DNA of 64,000 nucleotides from Microbacterium pullorum. Lineage in GTDB: Bacteria; Actinomycetota; Actinomycetes; Actinomycetales; Microbacteriaceae. Both the position numbers and the translations under genes were made by a program. This document shows, piece by piece, positions 8,744-15,930 of this stretch. The stretch is taken from the NCBI RefSeq assembly GCF_014836535.1, contig NZ_JACSQP010000003.1:78483-142482 (forward strand). Reading direction: 5' to 3'. The first letter of the stretch is position 1. Every line of letters starts with the position of its first letter. Below the pieces are notes generated by a model. It searched no databases. It saw only the letters and a program-made list of their open reading frames with translations, and was not told the DNA's origin.

Positions 8744-8955
8744 GCTCCTCCTGGGCGTGGATGCCGGATGCCTCGGGCTCGAGGCGGGGATCGGTCTGCG
8801 TGTCACCGCGTGCGGCTCGGATGCCGGGACGACCGCGGGTCGGGGGATGACGCGCAACTCACCGCGGGCATTCCTGCGGCCGATTGCGGCCGAAACGGCC
8901 GACTGCGGCGACGAAGCGTCTTTCCCCGGCGCCCAGTCTAGAGCATGCGGACCCG

Positions 8956-9618
8956 TCAGCCCCAGACCATCGAGGCGATGTCTTCCGTGTAACCCTCGGG
9001 GCCGTAGTCGAGCCACACCGTGGTGACCCATCCGTTGCCGCGGAAGAAGTGCGATTCGCCCTTCTCCACGATGTTGTCGTCGTAGTCGATGAGCGTCTCG
9101 TTCAGGCGGCACACGGTGCCCCCCTGCGCGTCGGAGCAGGCGAAGCCGGAATTCGCCAGCGCACCGGCGAGGTCGGCGGCGGCTGCCGGGTCGACGATCG
9201 ACACGTTGGTCGCGATCCCTCGCTCCGACGGCGTCCCCCACGTGCAGCGCAGCGTGGGCACACCGGATTCGAGCAGCTGCAGCGCCTCGGCGTTCTGCGT
9301 CGACGGCATCGTGACGCCGGGGTCGTTCAGCGGTGCGACGTTCGCCTCGAGCTGGGCGCGCATGGCCGAGGAGTAGAGGGCGTCGCACGATGCCGGCAGC
9401 GCGATCTCATCGGCCGACGCCGTGGGCGTCGGGGTGGGCGTGGCCGTCCCCGGTGCCGACGGGGTCGCCGACGGGGAAGGTGCAGCGCTCGTGCCGGACG
9501 GCGCGGGATCGGTCGGCTCCGGTGCACAGGCGGCCATCCCTCCGATCAGCACAACGGCGACCGCCGCGGCAGAGGCGCCGCGGCGCAGACGGGTGGAGAT
9601 CGTGTCCGTGGTACGCAT
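8956..9618 (-). CDS. Secreted lipoprotein, single-domain relative of the protein at 38314-39381
   Basis: About 220 residues. It has an Arg-rich N-region, a hydrophobic stretch and the lipobox MAAC, predicting signal peptidase II cleavage and lipid anchoring. A Thr/Pro/Ser-rich linker follows (about residues 37-70), then one globular domain with the pattern SCD...CTW...FAC...VCR. That pattern recurs, extended into a tandem arrangement, in the lipoprotein at 38314-39381. Function unknown; no catalytic motif. The ATG at 9618 is preferred to an upstream GTG at 9648 because TATCGT lies seven bases before it. Confidence 0.75.
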   Translation of the reverse strand: MRTTDTISTRLRRGASAAAVAVVLIGGMAACAPEPTDPAPSGTSAAPSPSATPSAPGTATPTPTPTASADEIALPASCDALYSSAMRAQLEANVAPLNDPGVTMPSTQNAEALQLLESGVPTLRCTWGTPSERGIATNVSIVDPAAAADLAGALANSGFACSDAQGGTVCRLNETLIDYDDNIVEKGESHFFRGNGWVTTVWLDYGPEGYTEDIASMVWG

Positions 9619-9625
9619 CAGTTCG

Positions 9626-9631
9626 ACGATA
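9626..9631 (-). promoter_or_regulatory. Leaderless-type -10 box (TATCGT) for the lipoprotein
   Basis: TATCGT on the minus strand, seven bases before the ATG at 9618; no Shine-Dalgarno sequence. Confidence 0.3.
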
Positions 9632-9666
9632 GCGGCGCGCCGCGACACCGTTGCGACACCACGCGG

Positions 9667-10176
9667 TCAGCGACGCCGCGGCGCCGGGTCGCCGGCGAGC
9701 ACCTGCTGCTGCCACATCGACAGCGTCGCCGGGTCGTCGGTGACGATCCCGTCGACGCCCGCGGCCGTGGCGGCATCCCACTGCTCGTCGGAGTTGAGGG
9801 TGTGGACCACGACCCGAAGACCCGCCGCGTGCAGCTCGTCGACGACGCCCGGCCGCGCCGTCACGGCACGCCGGTCGATCAGGATGCCGCGTGCGCCGAA
9901 CCGGCGGGCGGCCGCCACCGCGTCGGCGGGCAGGCGCTTGAGGACGATCAGCAACGGCAGCCGGCTGTCCGCTGCCTCCACCGCCGCCAGCGTCCGCGCG
10001 TCGAAGCTCGCGACGATGATCCGCTCGTCCAGTCCACGCGCGGCGATGTCCGCCGCCAGCAGCGTGGCCGCATCGGCATCCCACTGCCCCTTCAGCTCGA
10101 CGATCGCCCGATGCCCCGAGGCCGCGAGCACCGCGGGCAGGGTGTTCTCGGGGGCGACGGCGACACCGCGGTCGGA
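9667..10176 (-). pseudogene. Degenerate glycerophosphodiester phosphodiesterase (GDPD), internal deletion
   Basis: The C-terminal two thirds of a GDPD TIM barrel are intact: AIVELKGQW, IIVASFD, ILIDRRAV, VVVHTLNSDEQW and GVDGIVTDDP. The frame opens with a broken catalytic N-terminus reading SDRGVAVAPENTLPAV, where families have HRG...APENT. It then jumps straight to the ELKG strand. About 80 residues are missing, including the E-x-D and H-D catalytic motifs. No ATG/GTG/TTG lies between the upstream in-frame stop and the GTG at 10131. A 154-residue product starting there could be made but would lack the active site. I call it a pseudogene; a sequencing deletion is the alternative. Confidence 0.65.
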
Positions 10177-10320
10177 ACCGGGTGCACCCGCGGTGGCTTC
10201 GGGAATGGCGCGAGTCCTTCTTCCCCAGCGCGTCGTCGTCGACGCGTGGCACGACTCTACACACGCCGTTACCTTTCCGTTATCTCCGACTCACCACCGC
10301 ATCCGCCGGGCGGGCGCGGT

Positions 10321-10326
10321 TACGCT
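10321..10326 (+). promoter_or_regulatory. Leaderless-type -10 box (TACGCT) for deoC
   Basis: TACGCT ends exactly six bases before the deoC ATG. The six-base spacer GGAGGC could also serve as a Shine-Dalgarno sequence if transcription starts further upstream. Confidence 0.35.
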
Positions 10327-10332
10327 GGAGGC

Positions 10333-11049
10333 ATGCAGCTCCCCACTGAACGCGAACTGGCCGCCACGATCGACCACGCGATCCTCAAGCCGGACCTCAC
10401 TCGCACCGACGTCGACGCCGAGCTCGACATCGCGGCCCAGTGGGGCGTGTTCAGCGTGTGCGTGCGCCCCTCCGACATCGCTTACGCCGTGCGGCGCCTC
10501 GATGGCACCGGCGTCGCGGTCGGCACCGTCATCGGTTTCCCCCACGGCACGACCTCGACCACCGCGAAGGTGGCCGAGACGATCCGCGCGTTCGAAGACG
10601 GTGCGACCGAGTGCGACATGGTCCTCAACATCGGCGCGCTGCGCTCCGGCTTCGACGACGTCGTCGCCGACGACATCCGCGCCGTCGTGGATGCCGCTGG
10701 GGGCCGCATCACCAAAGTGATCCTCGAGACCAGCCTGCTGGACGACGAGCAGATCGCCCGCGGCAGCCGGCTGACCGAAGCCGGCGGCGCCGACTTCGTC
10801 AAGACCTCCACCGGATTCGCCGGGGGCGGCGCCACCGTGCCGCACGTGCGCCTCATGCGCGAGAACGTCGGCGCGCCGGTGCAGGTGAAGGCCTCGGGCG
10901 GCGTGCGCAGCCTCGACACCGCCCTGGCGATGCTCGATGCCGGCGCGACGCGGCTCGGCACGAGCGCCAGCGCGACGATCCTGGGCGAGCTGCGCGCGAT
11001 CCACGCCGGCGAGACGGCATCGGGTGCCGTCGACGAGTCGTCGTACTGA
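10333..11049 (+). CDS. deoC: Deoxyribose-phosphate aldolase
   Basis: A 238-residue TIM-barrel class I aldolase that splits 2-deoxyribose-5-phosphate into glyceraldehyde-3-phosphate and acetaldehyde in deoxynucleoside catabolism. The Schiff-base lysine is Lys157 in FVKTSTGF and the second active-site lysine is Lys186 in VKASGGVR. ATIDHAILKP near the N-terminus is also typical. It stands alone, without other deo genes, and converges on ribF with only six bases between the two stops. Confidence 0.93.
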   Translation: MQLPTERELAATIDHAILKPDLTRTDVDAELDIAAQWGVFSVCVRPSDIAYAVRRLDGTGVAVGTVIGFPHGTTSTTAKVAETIRAFEDGATECDMVLNIGALRSGFDDVVADDIRAVVDAAGGRITKVILETSLLDDEQIARGSRLTEAGGADFVKTSTGFAGGGATVPHVRLMRENVGAPVQVKASGGVRSLDTALAMLDAGATRLGTSASATILGELRAIHAGETASGAVDESSY

Positions 11050-11055
11050 CCGGCC

Positions 11056-12033
11056 TTACTGCAGCGTCTCGCGCACCCGCGCCACGTCGTCGGTGATCTG
11101 CGCGATGAGCGCCTCGATCCCCTCGAAGGCGACCATCCCGCGGATGCGACCGATGAAGTGCACCTCGACGCGGTGGCCGTAGAGGTCGAGGTCGGTCTCG
11201 TCGAGCACGTAGGCCTCGACCTGCCGCCGCTCGACGTCGTCGAAGGTGGGGTTCGTGCCCACCGAGATCGCCGCCGGGTAGCGCGTCGTCGCGTGCGGGC
11301 GCGGCGCGGCGTCCGCCCCGGCCATGGCGCCCTGGTCGACGAGCCAGCCGGCGTAGATGCCGTCGCCCGGCACGAAGCCCTCGGAGTCGATCGACAGGTT
11401 CGCCGTCGGGAAGCCGAGCTCGCGGCCGCGCTTGAGGCCGTGGACCACCTCGCCGCGCACGGCAGGGGGGCGCCCGAGCAGGCGGGCGGCGGTCTCGACG
11501 TCACCGTCGGCGAGCAGCTCGCGGATCCAGGTGGACGAGACCCGGCGGCCGGCGTCGTGGGCGCGGATGTCGTCGATGACCTCCACGCGGAAGCCGTACT
11601 CGCGGCCGAGGGCGGCGAGCATCTCCGGGTCGCCCTCTCCCCCGCGGCCGAACCGGAAGTCCTCGCCCACGAGCACCGTGACCGCGCCGATCGCCTCCAC
11701 GAGCACCCGGCGCACGAACTCGTCGGGTGCGAGGTCGGCCAGTGCCCGCTCGAAGCGCAGCACGAGGGTGGCATCCACCCCCGTCTCGGCGAGGAGGGCC
11801 AGCTTCTGATCGACGCTCACCAGGTCTTCGGGGCAGACCTCCGGGCGCAGCACACTGAGCGGATTGCGGTCGAAGGTGACCGCGACGACACGGGCGCCCT
11901 CGGATGCCGCCTCGACGCGGGCCCGGTCGATGCCGGCGCGGTGGCCGGTGTGCACGCCGTCGAACTTGCCGATGACGACGACCGACGGGCCGAAGCCCGA
12001 CGGAACCTCGGCGGGGTCGCGGAACGTGATCAC
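11056..12033 (-). CDS. ribF: Bifunctional riboflavin kinase / FAD synthetase
   Basis: 325 residues. The N-terminal nucleotidyltransferase domain (FMN to FAD) has GKFDGVHTGH (22-31) and a STWIREL-type ISSTxIR motif. The C-terminal flavokinase domain (riboflavin to FMN) has GRELGFPTANL and the downstream GxNPTF and EVHF motifs. The start is a GTG at 12033 overlapping the stop of the upstream membrane-protein gene (GTGA), so translation is coupled. It is the last gene of a run with truB, a common actinobacterial neighbourhood, but here two membrane-protein genes separate truB from ribF. Confidence 0.92.
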   Translation of the reverse strand: MITFRDPAEVPSGFGPSVVVIGKFDGVHTGHRAGIDRARVEAASEGARVVAVTFDRNPLSVLRPEVCPEDLVSVDQKLALLAETGVDATLVLRFERALADLAPDEFVRRVLVEAIGAVTVLVGEDFRFGRGGEGDPEMLAALGREYGFRVEVIDDIRAHDAGRRVSSTWIRELLADGDVETAARLLGRPPAVRGEVVHGLKRGRELGFPTANLSIDSEGFVPGDGIYAGWLVDQGAMAGADAAPRPHATTRYPAAISVGTNPTFDDVERRQVEAYVLDETDLDLYGHRVEVHFIGRIRGMVAFEGIEALIAQITDDVARVRETLQ

Positions 12034-12476
12034 CAGGACGACCTCTCCACGGCGGGTTCGCCGGCGCGCTCGGGTGCGGCGCCGGGGCGATGCGTCACGA
12101 GCCACCAGAGCCCCAGGAACGGCAGCGCGAGCGGGATGAAGAGGTACCCCTCGCCGTACCACGACCACACCGTGGGGTGGTCGAAGAGTGCGGGCATGAC
12201 GAAGGTGAGCGTGCCGACGACGATGACGCCGAGCATCTCGAAGCAGATCGCCACCCAGGCCACGACGTACCAGGCCTTGCTGCCGGAGAACACCAGGGCC
12301 AGGGTCGCCACGATGTAGACGACCGCCGCGGCGGCAGAGAGCGAGTAGGCCAGCGGCGCTTCATCGAAGCGCTCGACGATCTGCACGAACGAGCGTCCCG
12401 TCGCGCCGAGGGCCATGATCGCGTAGACGACCACGAGCACACGGCCGACGCCGGTCATACGTGGACGGGAAGACAT
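12030..12476 (-). CDS. Integral membrane protein, unknown function
   Basis: 148 residues with four predicted membrane spans (about 10-30, 42-65, 70-95 and 108-130) and a short hydrophilic tail. The pattern WSWYGEGYLFIPLALPFLGLW in span 4 is typical of conserved small actinobacterial membrane proteins found beside ribF/truB. A good GGAGGG sequence precedes the ATG. It overlaps ribF by four bases. I do not know a function. Confidence 0.65.
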   Translation of the reverse strand: MSSRPRMTGVGRVLVVVYAIMALGATGRSFVQIVERFDEAPLAYSLSAAAAVVYIVATLALVFSGSKAWYVVAWVAICFEMLGVIVVGTLTFVMPALFDHPTVWSWYGEGYLFIPLALPFLGLWWLVTHRPGAAPERAGEPAVERSSW

Positions 12477-12511
12477 GTCGCCCTCCAGTGTAGGCGCGGT
12501 GACGACCCGGC

Positions 12512-12880
12512 TCATGCCCCCTGCACCGTCCAGATGACCTGCATCCGCCACACCATGACGGCGACCGACAGCGCCGCGACTCCGAGGATCACGGTGCTCC
12601 AGCGACTGCGCTCGATGAGCGCCCACAGCACCGCCGCGGGGGGCAGCAGCACGGCCGAGACGAGGTAGACCCAGAACTCCAGCGCGCTGCCCGTGGGGGT
12701 GTTGCCGGCGAACGGCGCGGCGATGGCCATGACCACCTGCGACAGCAGCATGAGCTCGACGATCGCGAGCGCGCCGACGGTGAGATCGCTCGGTCGGCGG
12801 CCCGCGAGGCCGAGGACGACGCACATCAGACCCGAGACGACGGCGACCGCCACCATCAGGTAGGTGAACCACGAGATCAT
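12512..12880 (-). CDS. Integral membrane protein, unknown function
   Basis: 122 residues with four hydrophobic segments (about 4-26, 37-57, 68-90 and 96-117) and almost no soluble part. Its ATG overlaps the truB stop (ATGA), so it is coupled to truB. It is followed 35 bp later by the next membrane-protein gene. The paired position suggests the two small membrane proteins work together; nothing in the sequence says how. Confidence 0.65.
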   Translation of the reverse strand: MISWFTYLMVAVAVVSGLMCVVLGLAGRRPSDLTVGALAIVELMLLSQVVMAIAAPFAGNTPTGSALEFWVYLVSAVLLPPAAVLWALIERSRWSTVILGVAALSVAVMVWRMQVIWTVQGA

Positions 12881-13767
12881 GCCGGCTCCTCCGGGACGTT
12901 CATCACACTCTTCACATCGGCGCCACGGCGTTCGACCACCCCGACCAGGCGCCCGGCGGGATCGATCGCGGCCATCGGCACGCGCTCCAGCCGCTCCGCG
13001 GCGCCGGACAGACGCTTGCCGTGGCGCAGGTCGCGGGCTTCGTCAGCGGTGACGGCGAAGGCGCCCAGCACGCTCGCGGCCACCCGCGCCTGGGGCACGA
13101 GGAGATCGGCGGCGATGCCGTCGGCGACGACGGCATCGGCCACATCGAACGGGCCGATGCGCGTGCGGCGCAGCGCCGTGAGGTGCCCGCCGACGCCGAG
13201 CGCGTCGCCGAGGTCGCGCGCCAGGGCGCGGATGTAGGTGCCGCTGGTGCAGTCCACGACGACATCGAGGTCGAGGGTGGTCTCGGTGCGGCGGGTCGCG
13301 CACACGTCGAATCGCGACACCGTCACCGCCCGCGCGTTCAGCTGCACCTCTTCGCCGGCGCGTGCCAGGTCGTACGCACGCCTGCCGTTGACCTTGATGG
13401 CCGACACCCGGCTCGGCACCTGCGAGATGTCGCCGGTGAGAGCGGCGATGCCGTCGGCGATCGCGTCACCGGTGAGGGCGGCGACGGTCGCGGCATCCGC
13501 CGTCGCCGTCACCGTGCCGTCGGCGTCGTCGGAGTCGGTCGCGACCCCCAGGCGGATGGTGGCCTCGTAGGTCTTGTCGAGGCCGACGATGAAGGTGAGC
13601 AGGCGCGTCGCGCTGTCCACCCCCAGCACGAGCAGCCCCGTCGCCATCGGGTCGAGGGTGCCGGCGTGACCGACTTTGCGCGTGCCGAGCGCCTTCCGCG
13701 CGCGCGCGACGACGTCGTGGCTCGTGATGCCACCCGGCTTGTCGACGAGGAGGATTCCGGCGGGCAT
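12877..13767 (-). CDS. truB: tRNA pseudouridine-55 synthase
   Basis: 296 residues. TruB makes pseudouridine 55 in the T-loop of tRNAs. The catalytic Asp39 lies in GHAGTLDPMATG, preceded by the N-terminal DKPGGITSHD motif. YEATIRLG, SAIKVNGRRAYDLAR and GTYIRALARDLG are the other family blocks, and a C-terminal PUA-like region follows. The ATG overlaps the stop of the kinase gene (TGATG). truB usually follows rbfA, but here mutY and the kinase gene lie between them. Confidence 0.93.
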   Translation of the reverse strand: MPAGILLVDKPGGITSHDVVARARKALGTRKVGHAGTLDPMATGLLVLGVDSATRLLTFIVGLDKTYEATIRLGVATDSDDADGTVTATADAATVAALTGDAIADGIAALTGDISQVPSRVSAIKVNGRRAYDLARAGEEVQLNARAVTVSRFDVCATRRTETTLDLDVVVDCTSGTYIRALARDLGDALGVGGHLTALRRTRIGPFDVADAVVADGIAADLLVPQARVAASVLGAFAVTADEARDLRHGKRLSGAAERLERVPMAAIDPAGRLVGVVERRGADVKSVMNVPEEPA

Positions 13768-14417
13768 CAGCAGAAGTCGCGGTAGGTGCGCACGGGATGG
13801 GTCCAGTCGGTGTTGTCGACGATGGCGGATGCCGCGCGGCGCGGGTCGGCCTCTCGCAGGTAGAGCTCCTGCCCGTCGCGGTAACGGTGCGTGAGGTCCG
13901 CGGCCGGGTCGGGGTCGCCGCCGTCGCGGGCCACGAGCCGCTCGTGGGCGACGTCGACGGGCACGTCCAGCCACACCGACCAGTGCCAGAGCCCGCGCAG
14001 TTCGGGGCGATGCAGGAAGATGCCGTCGACGATGAGCACGGCATCGTCGGGCGCGGTCTGCGGTGCCACGTCGACCGGCTCGTCGCGGTCGACATCCCAC
14101 ACCGCGGTGCGGAACGGCTCGCCGGCGCGGAACGGGTCGATGAGGCCGCTGCGGAACGCGTCGTAGTCGTACGAGTCGCGGTAGAAGCCCTCGGGCGACG
14201 TGCGGCCGCGCGCGTAGCGCTCGGCGCGCGCACGGTGGAAGCCGTCGACGGAGGCGCGGAACACCGCACCGTCGAATACGGTCGCGAAGCCGTCGGCGAA
14301 GCGGGTCTTGCCGGCGGCGTCGATCCCGTCGACGGCGATGAGCACGCGCCCGCGGGAGTGGTGCTGGCGCACCTCGTCGCGCAGGTCGCGCCACAGGTCG
14401 GGAGCAGTGTGCGGCAT
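13767..14417 (-). CDS. Uridine-kinase-like P-loop kinase
   Basis: 216 residues. The P-loop is GIDAAGKT (31-38), followed by a DGFHR motif and DDAVLIVDGIFLHRPEL, the Walker-B-like block of the uridine kinase/phosphoribulokinase family. NTDW near the C-terminus is also shared by actinobacterial uridine-kinase-like proteins. A nucleoside is the likeliest substrate, but this cannot be read from the sequence. A TAGGCT box lies exactly six bases before the ATG, with GGAGGG as spacer. It is translationally coupled to truB and divergent from mutY. Confidence 0.75.
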   Translation of the reverse strand: MPHTAPDLWRDLRDEVRQHHSRGRVLIAVDGIDAAGKTRFADGFATVFDGAVFRASVDGFHRARAERYARGRTSPEGFYRDSYDYDAFRSGLIDPFRAGEPFRTAVWDVDRDEPVDVAPQTAPDDAVLIVDGIFLHRPELRGLWHWSVWLDVPVDVAHERLVARDGGDPDPAADLTHRYRDGQELYLREADPRRAASAIVDNTDWTHPVRTYRDFC

Positions 14418-14423
14418 CCCTCC

Positions 14424-14491
14424 AGCCTACGATGTGCAGGCCGCCGCCCGGCACGGCGGCCGGGCGGCGGCCTGCCGCAACGACGTAGGCT
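14424..14491. promoter_or_regulatory. Divergent promoters with a perfect 17-bp inverted repeat
   Basis: Two TAGGCT boxes face outward, at 14424-14429 (minus, kinase) and 14486-14491 (plus, mutY), each six bases from its start codon. Between them a perfect 17-bp inverted repeat (14436-14452 and 14459-14475, six-base loop, arm starting GCAGGCCGCC) covers both expected -35 regions. Confidence 0.55.
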
Positions 14492-14497
14492 GTTGCG

Positions 14498-15364
14498 GTG
14501 CCCGACCTCGCCACCCCGCTCATCGCGTGGTACCGCGACACCGCGCGCGACCTGCCGTGGCGCCGGGCGGGATTCGGGGCGTGGGGCGTGCTCGTGAGCG
14601 AGTTCATGCTGCAGCAGACGCCCGTCGCGCGGGTGGTGCCGCTGCTGGAAGCGTGGCTGGAGCGCTGGCCGACGCCGGCCGATCTCGCCGCGGCGGCACC
14701 GGCCGACGCCGTACGCCAGTGGGCGAACCTCGGCTACCCGCGCCGGGCGCTGTGGCTGCACCGGGCGGCCGTGGAGATCCGCGACCGGCACGCCGGCGTC
14801 GTGCCCGCCGACGTCGACGCGCTCCTCGCGCTCACCGGCATCGGCGACTACACGGCCCGCGCGGTCGCCGTGTTCGCGTACGGTCAGCGGCATGCGGTGG
14901 TCGACACCAACACGCGCCGCGTACTGGCACGTGCCGTCGACGGCAGGTCGCAGCCCGGCGCCCCCGCCAAGCGCGACCTCGCCGCGATGGCGGCGGTGCT
15001 GCCGGCGGACGATGCGGATGCCGCGATCGTCAACGCCGCGGCCATGGAACTGGGGGCACTGGTGTGCACGGCGCGGGTGCCGCGCTGCGACGCGTGCCCG
15101 CTCGCGGATGCATGCGCGTGGCGGGCTGCCGGTTACCCCGACACCGGCGACGAGCGGCGCCGGCAGGCGCGGTACGAAGGCAGCGACCGGCAGGCGCGGG
15201 GTGCGGTGCTGCGGGTGCTGCGGGATGCCACGTCGCACGCGGTGGCCGCGGACGGCGTGATCGCGGATTGGCCGGATCAGCGACAGCGGGACCGGGCGAT
15301 CGACTCACTCATCGCGGACGGGCTCGTGGAGGCATCCGAGGGTAAGCTCGCGCTCCCCCGCTGA
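14498..15364 (+). CDS. mutY: A/G-specific adenine glycosylase
   Basis: 288 residues. MutY removes A mispaired with 8-oxoguanine. Catalytic Glu35 lies in SEFMLQQTPV and Asp136 in VVDTNTRR, with the HhH-GPD helix at LTGIGDYTA. Four cysteines (190, 197, 200, 206; spacing 6-2-5) form the [4Fe-4S] site. The protein ends soon after the catalytic core and lacks the full C-terminal NUDIX-like domain, as in other short actinobacterial MutY proteins. The GTG start lies six bases after TAGGCT. Its stop falls in the first unit of a 20-bp repeat. Confidence 0.92.
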   Translation: MPDLATPLIAWYRDTARDLPWRRAGFGAWGVLVSEFMLQQTPVARVVPLLEAWLERWPTPADLAAAAPADAVRQWANLGYPRRALWLHRAAVEIRDRHAGVVPADVDALLALTGIGDYTARAVAVFAYGQRHAVVDTNTRRVLARAVDGRSQPGAPAKRDLAAMAAVLPADDADAAIVNAAAMELGALVCTARVPRCDACPLADACAWRAAGYPDTGDERRRQARYEGSDRQARGAVLRVLRDATSHAVAADGVIADWPDQRQRDRAIDSLIADGLVEASEGKLALPR

Positions 15365-15435
15365 GTGCTCATTCGCGGGCGCGAATGCTCACTCGGCGAC
15401 CTGAATGCTCACTCGCGGCTGCGAATGCTCACTCG
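15361..15435. repeat. Four 20-bp-period repeats between mutY and rbfA
   Basis: Units begin at 15361, 15381, 15401 and 15421 with a shared core close to GCGAATGCTCACTCG. The array begins on the mutY stop and ends on the rbfA stop, so both genes terminate within it. The same core occurs in two units at 4224-4263. Confidence 0.75.
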
Positions 15436-15857
15436 GTGTCTTCGCGGGGCTTGACGTAGGGGTCGGCGTCGCCGGCGTAGGCGGCTCCGGTCGCGAGGCC
15501 TGCCACGGCGGCATCGCGCTCGCGCGCTTCGCGCAGCAGGTCCTCGATGTGCCCGGCGTTCTCGGGGATCGCATCGGGGATGAACTCGAGGGTCGGGGTC
15601 AGCCGCACACCGAGCTTGCGCCCGACTTCGCTGCGCAGCATGCCGGTGGCCGCCCGCAGCGCCTCCGCGGAATCCGCTCGTTCCTTCTCGGTGCCCAGCA
15701 CCGTGTAGAACACCGAGGCGTGCTGCAGGTCACCCGTGACCTTCACGTCCGTGATCGTGGTGAAACCCAGACGCGGGTCGCGAAGACCCTTCTCAAGCCT
15801 CTCCGCGATCAAGACGCGGATGCGATCGGCCAGTCTGGCCTGACGCTCTGAAGACAT
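15429..15857 (-). CDS. rbfA: 30S ribosome-binding factor A
   Basis: 142 residues, a KH-like 30S maturation factor. Recognisable blocks are RVLIAERLEKGLRDPRLGF, TITDVKVTGDLQHASVFYTVLG and LRSEVGRKLGVRLTPTLEF, followed by an acidic, disordered tail. GGGAGAG precedes the ATG. It lies downstream of infB as usual, but the 73-bp gap between them is filled by a G25 tract and a short C tract. Its stop lies in the 20-bp repeat array. Confidence 0.93.
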   Translation of the reverse strand: MSSERQARLADRIRVLIAERLEKGLRDPRLGFTTITDVKVTGDLQHASVFYTVLGTEKERADSAEALRAATGMLRSEVGRKLGVRLTPTLEFIPDAIPENAGHIEDLLREARERDAAVAGLATGAAYAGDADPYVKPREDTE

Positions 15858-15878
15858 CGTTCTCTCCCTGGAGGTGGT

Positions 15879-15921
15879 GGGGGGGGGGGGGGGGGGGGGG
15901 GGGCCGGGGCCCCCCCCCCCC
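15879..15921. repeat. G25 homopolymer with adjoining C12 tract between infB and rbfA
   Basis: Twenty-five consecutive G (15879-15903), then CC, GGGG and twelve C (15910-15921). In the infB-rbfA transcript this reads G12, CCCC, GG, C25, which can fold into an all-G:C hairpin of about 12 bp. It is either a real hypermutable tract or an assembly or base-calling problem. Confidence 0.8.
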
Positions 15922-15930
15922 GCCGGGTGA

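Noticed and set aside
6590..9388. 932-residue reading of the SNF2 helicase
   Set aside because: The first 215 residues are antisense to nothing useful and overlap the lipoprotein in another frame; AGGAGG before 8743 marks the real start.
15361..15435. CRISPR or VNTR coding repeat
   Set aside because: The 20-bp period leaves no room for spacers and the array lies across two gene ends; it is better described as a short intergenic tandem repeat.
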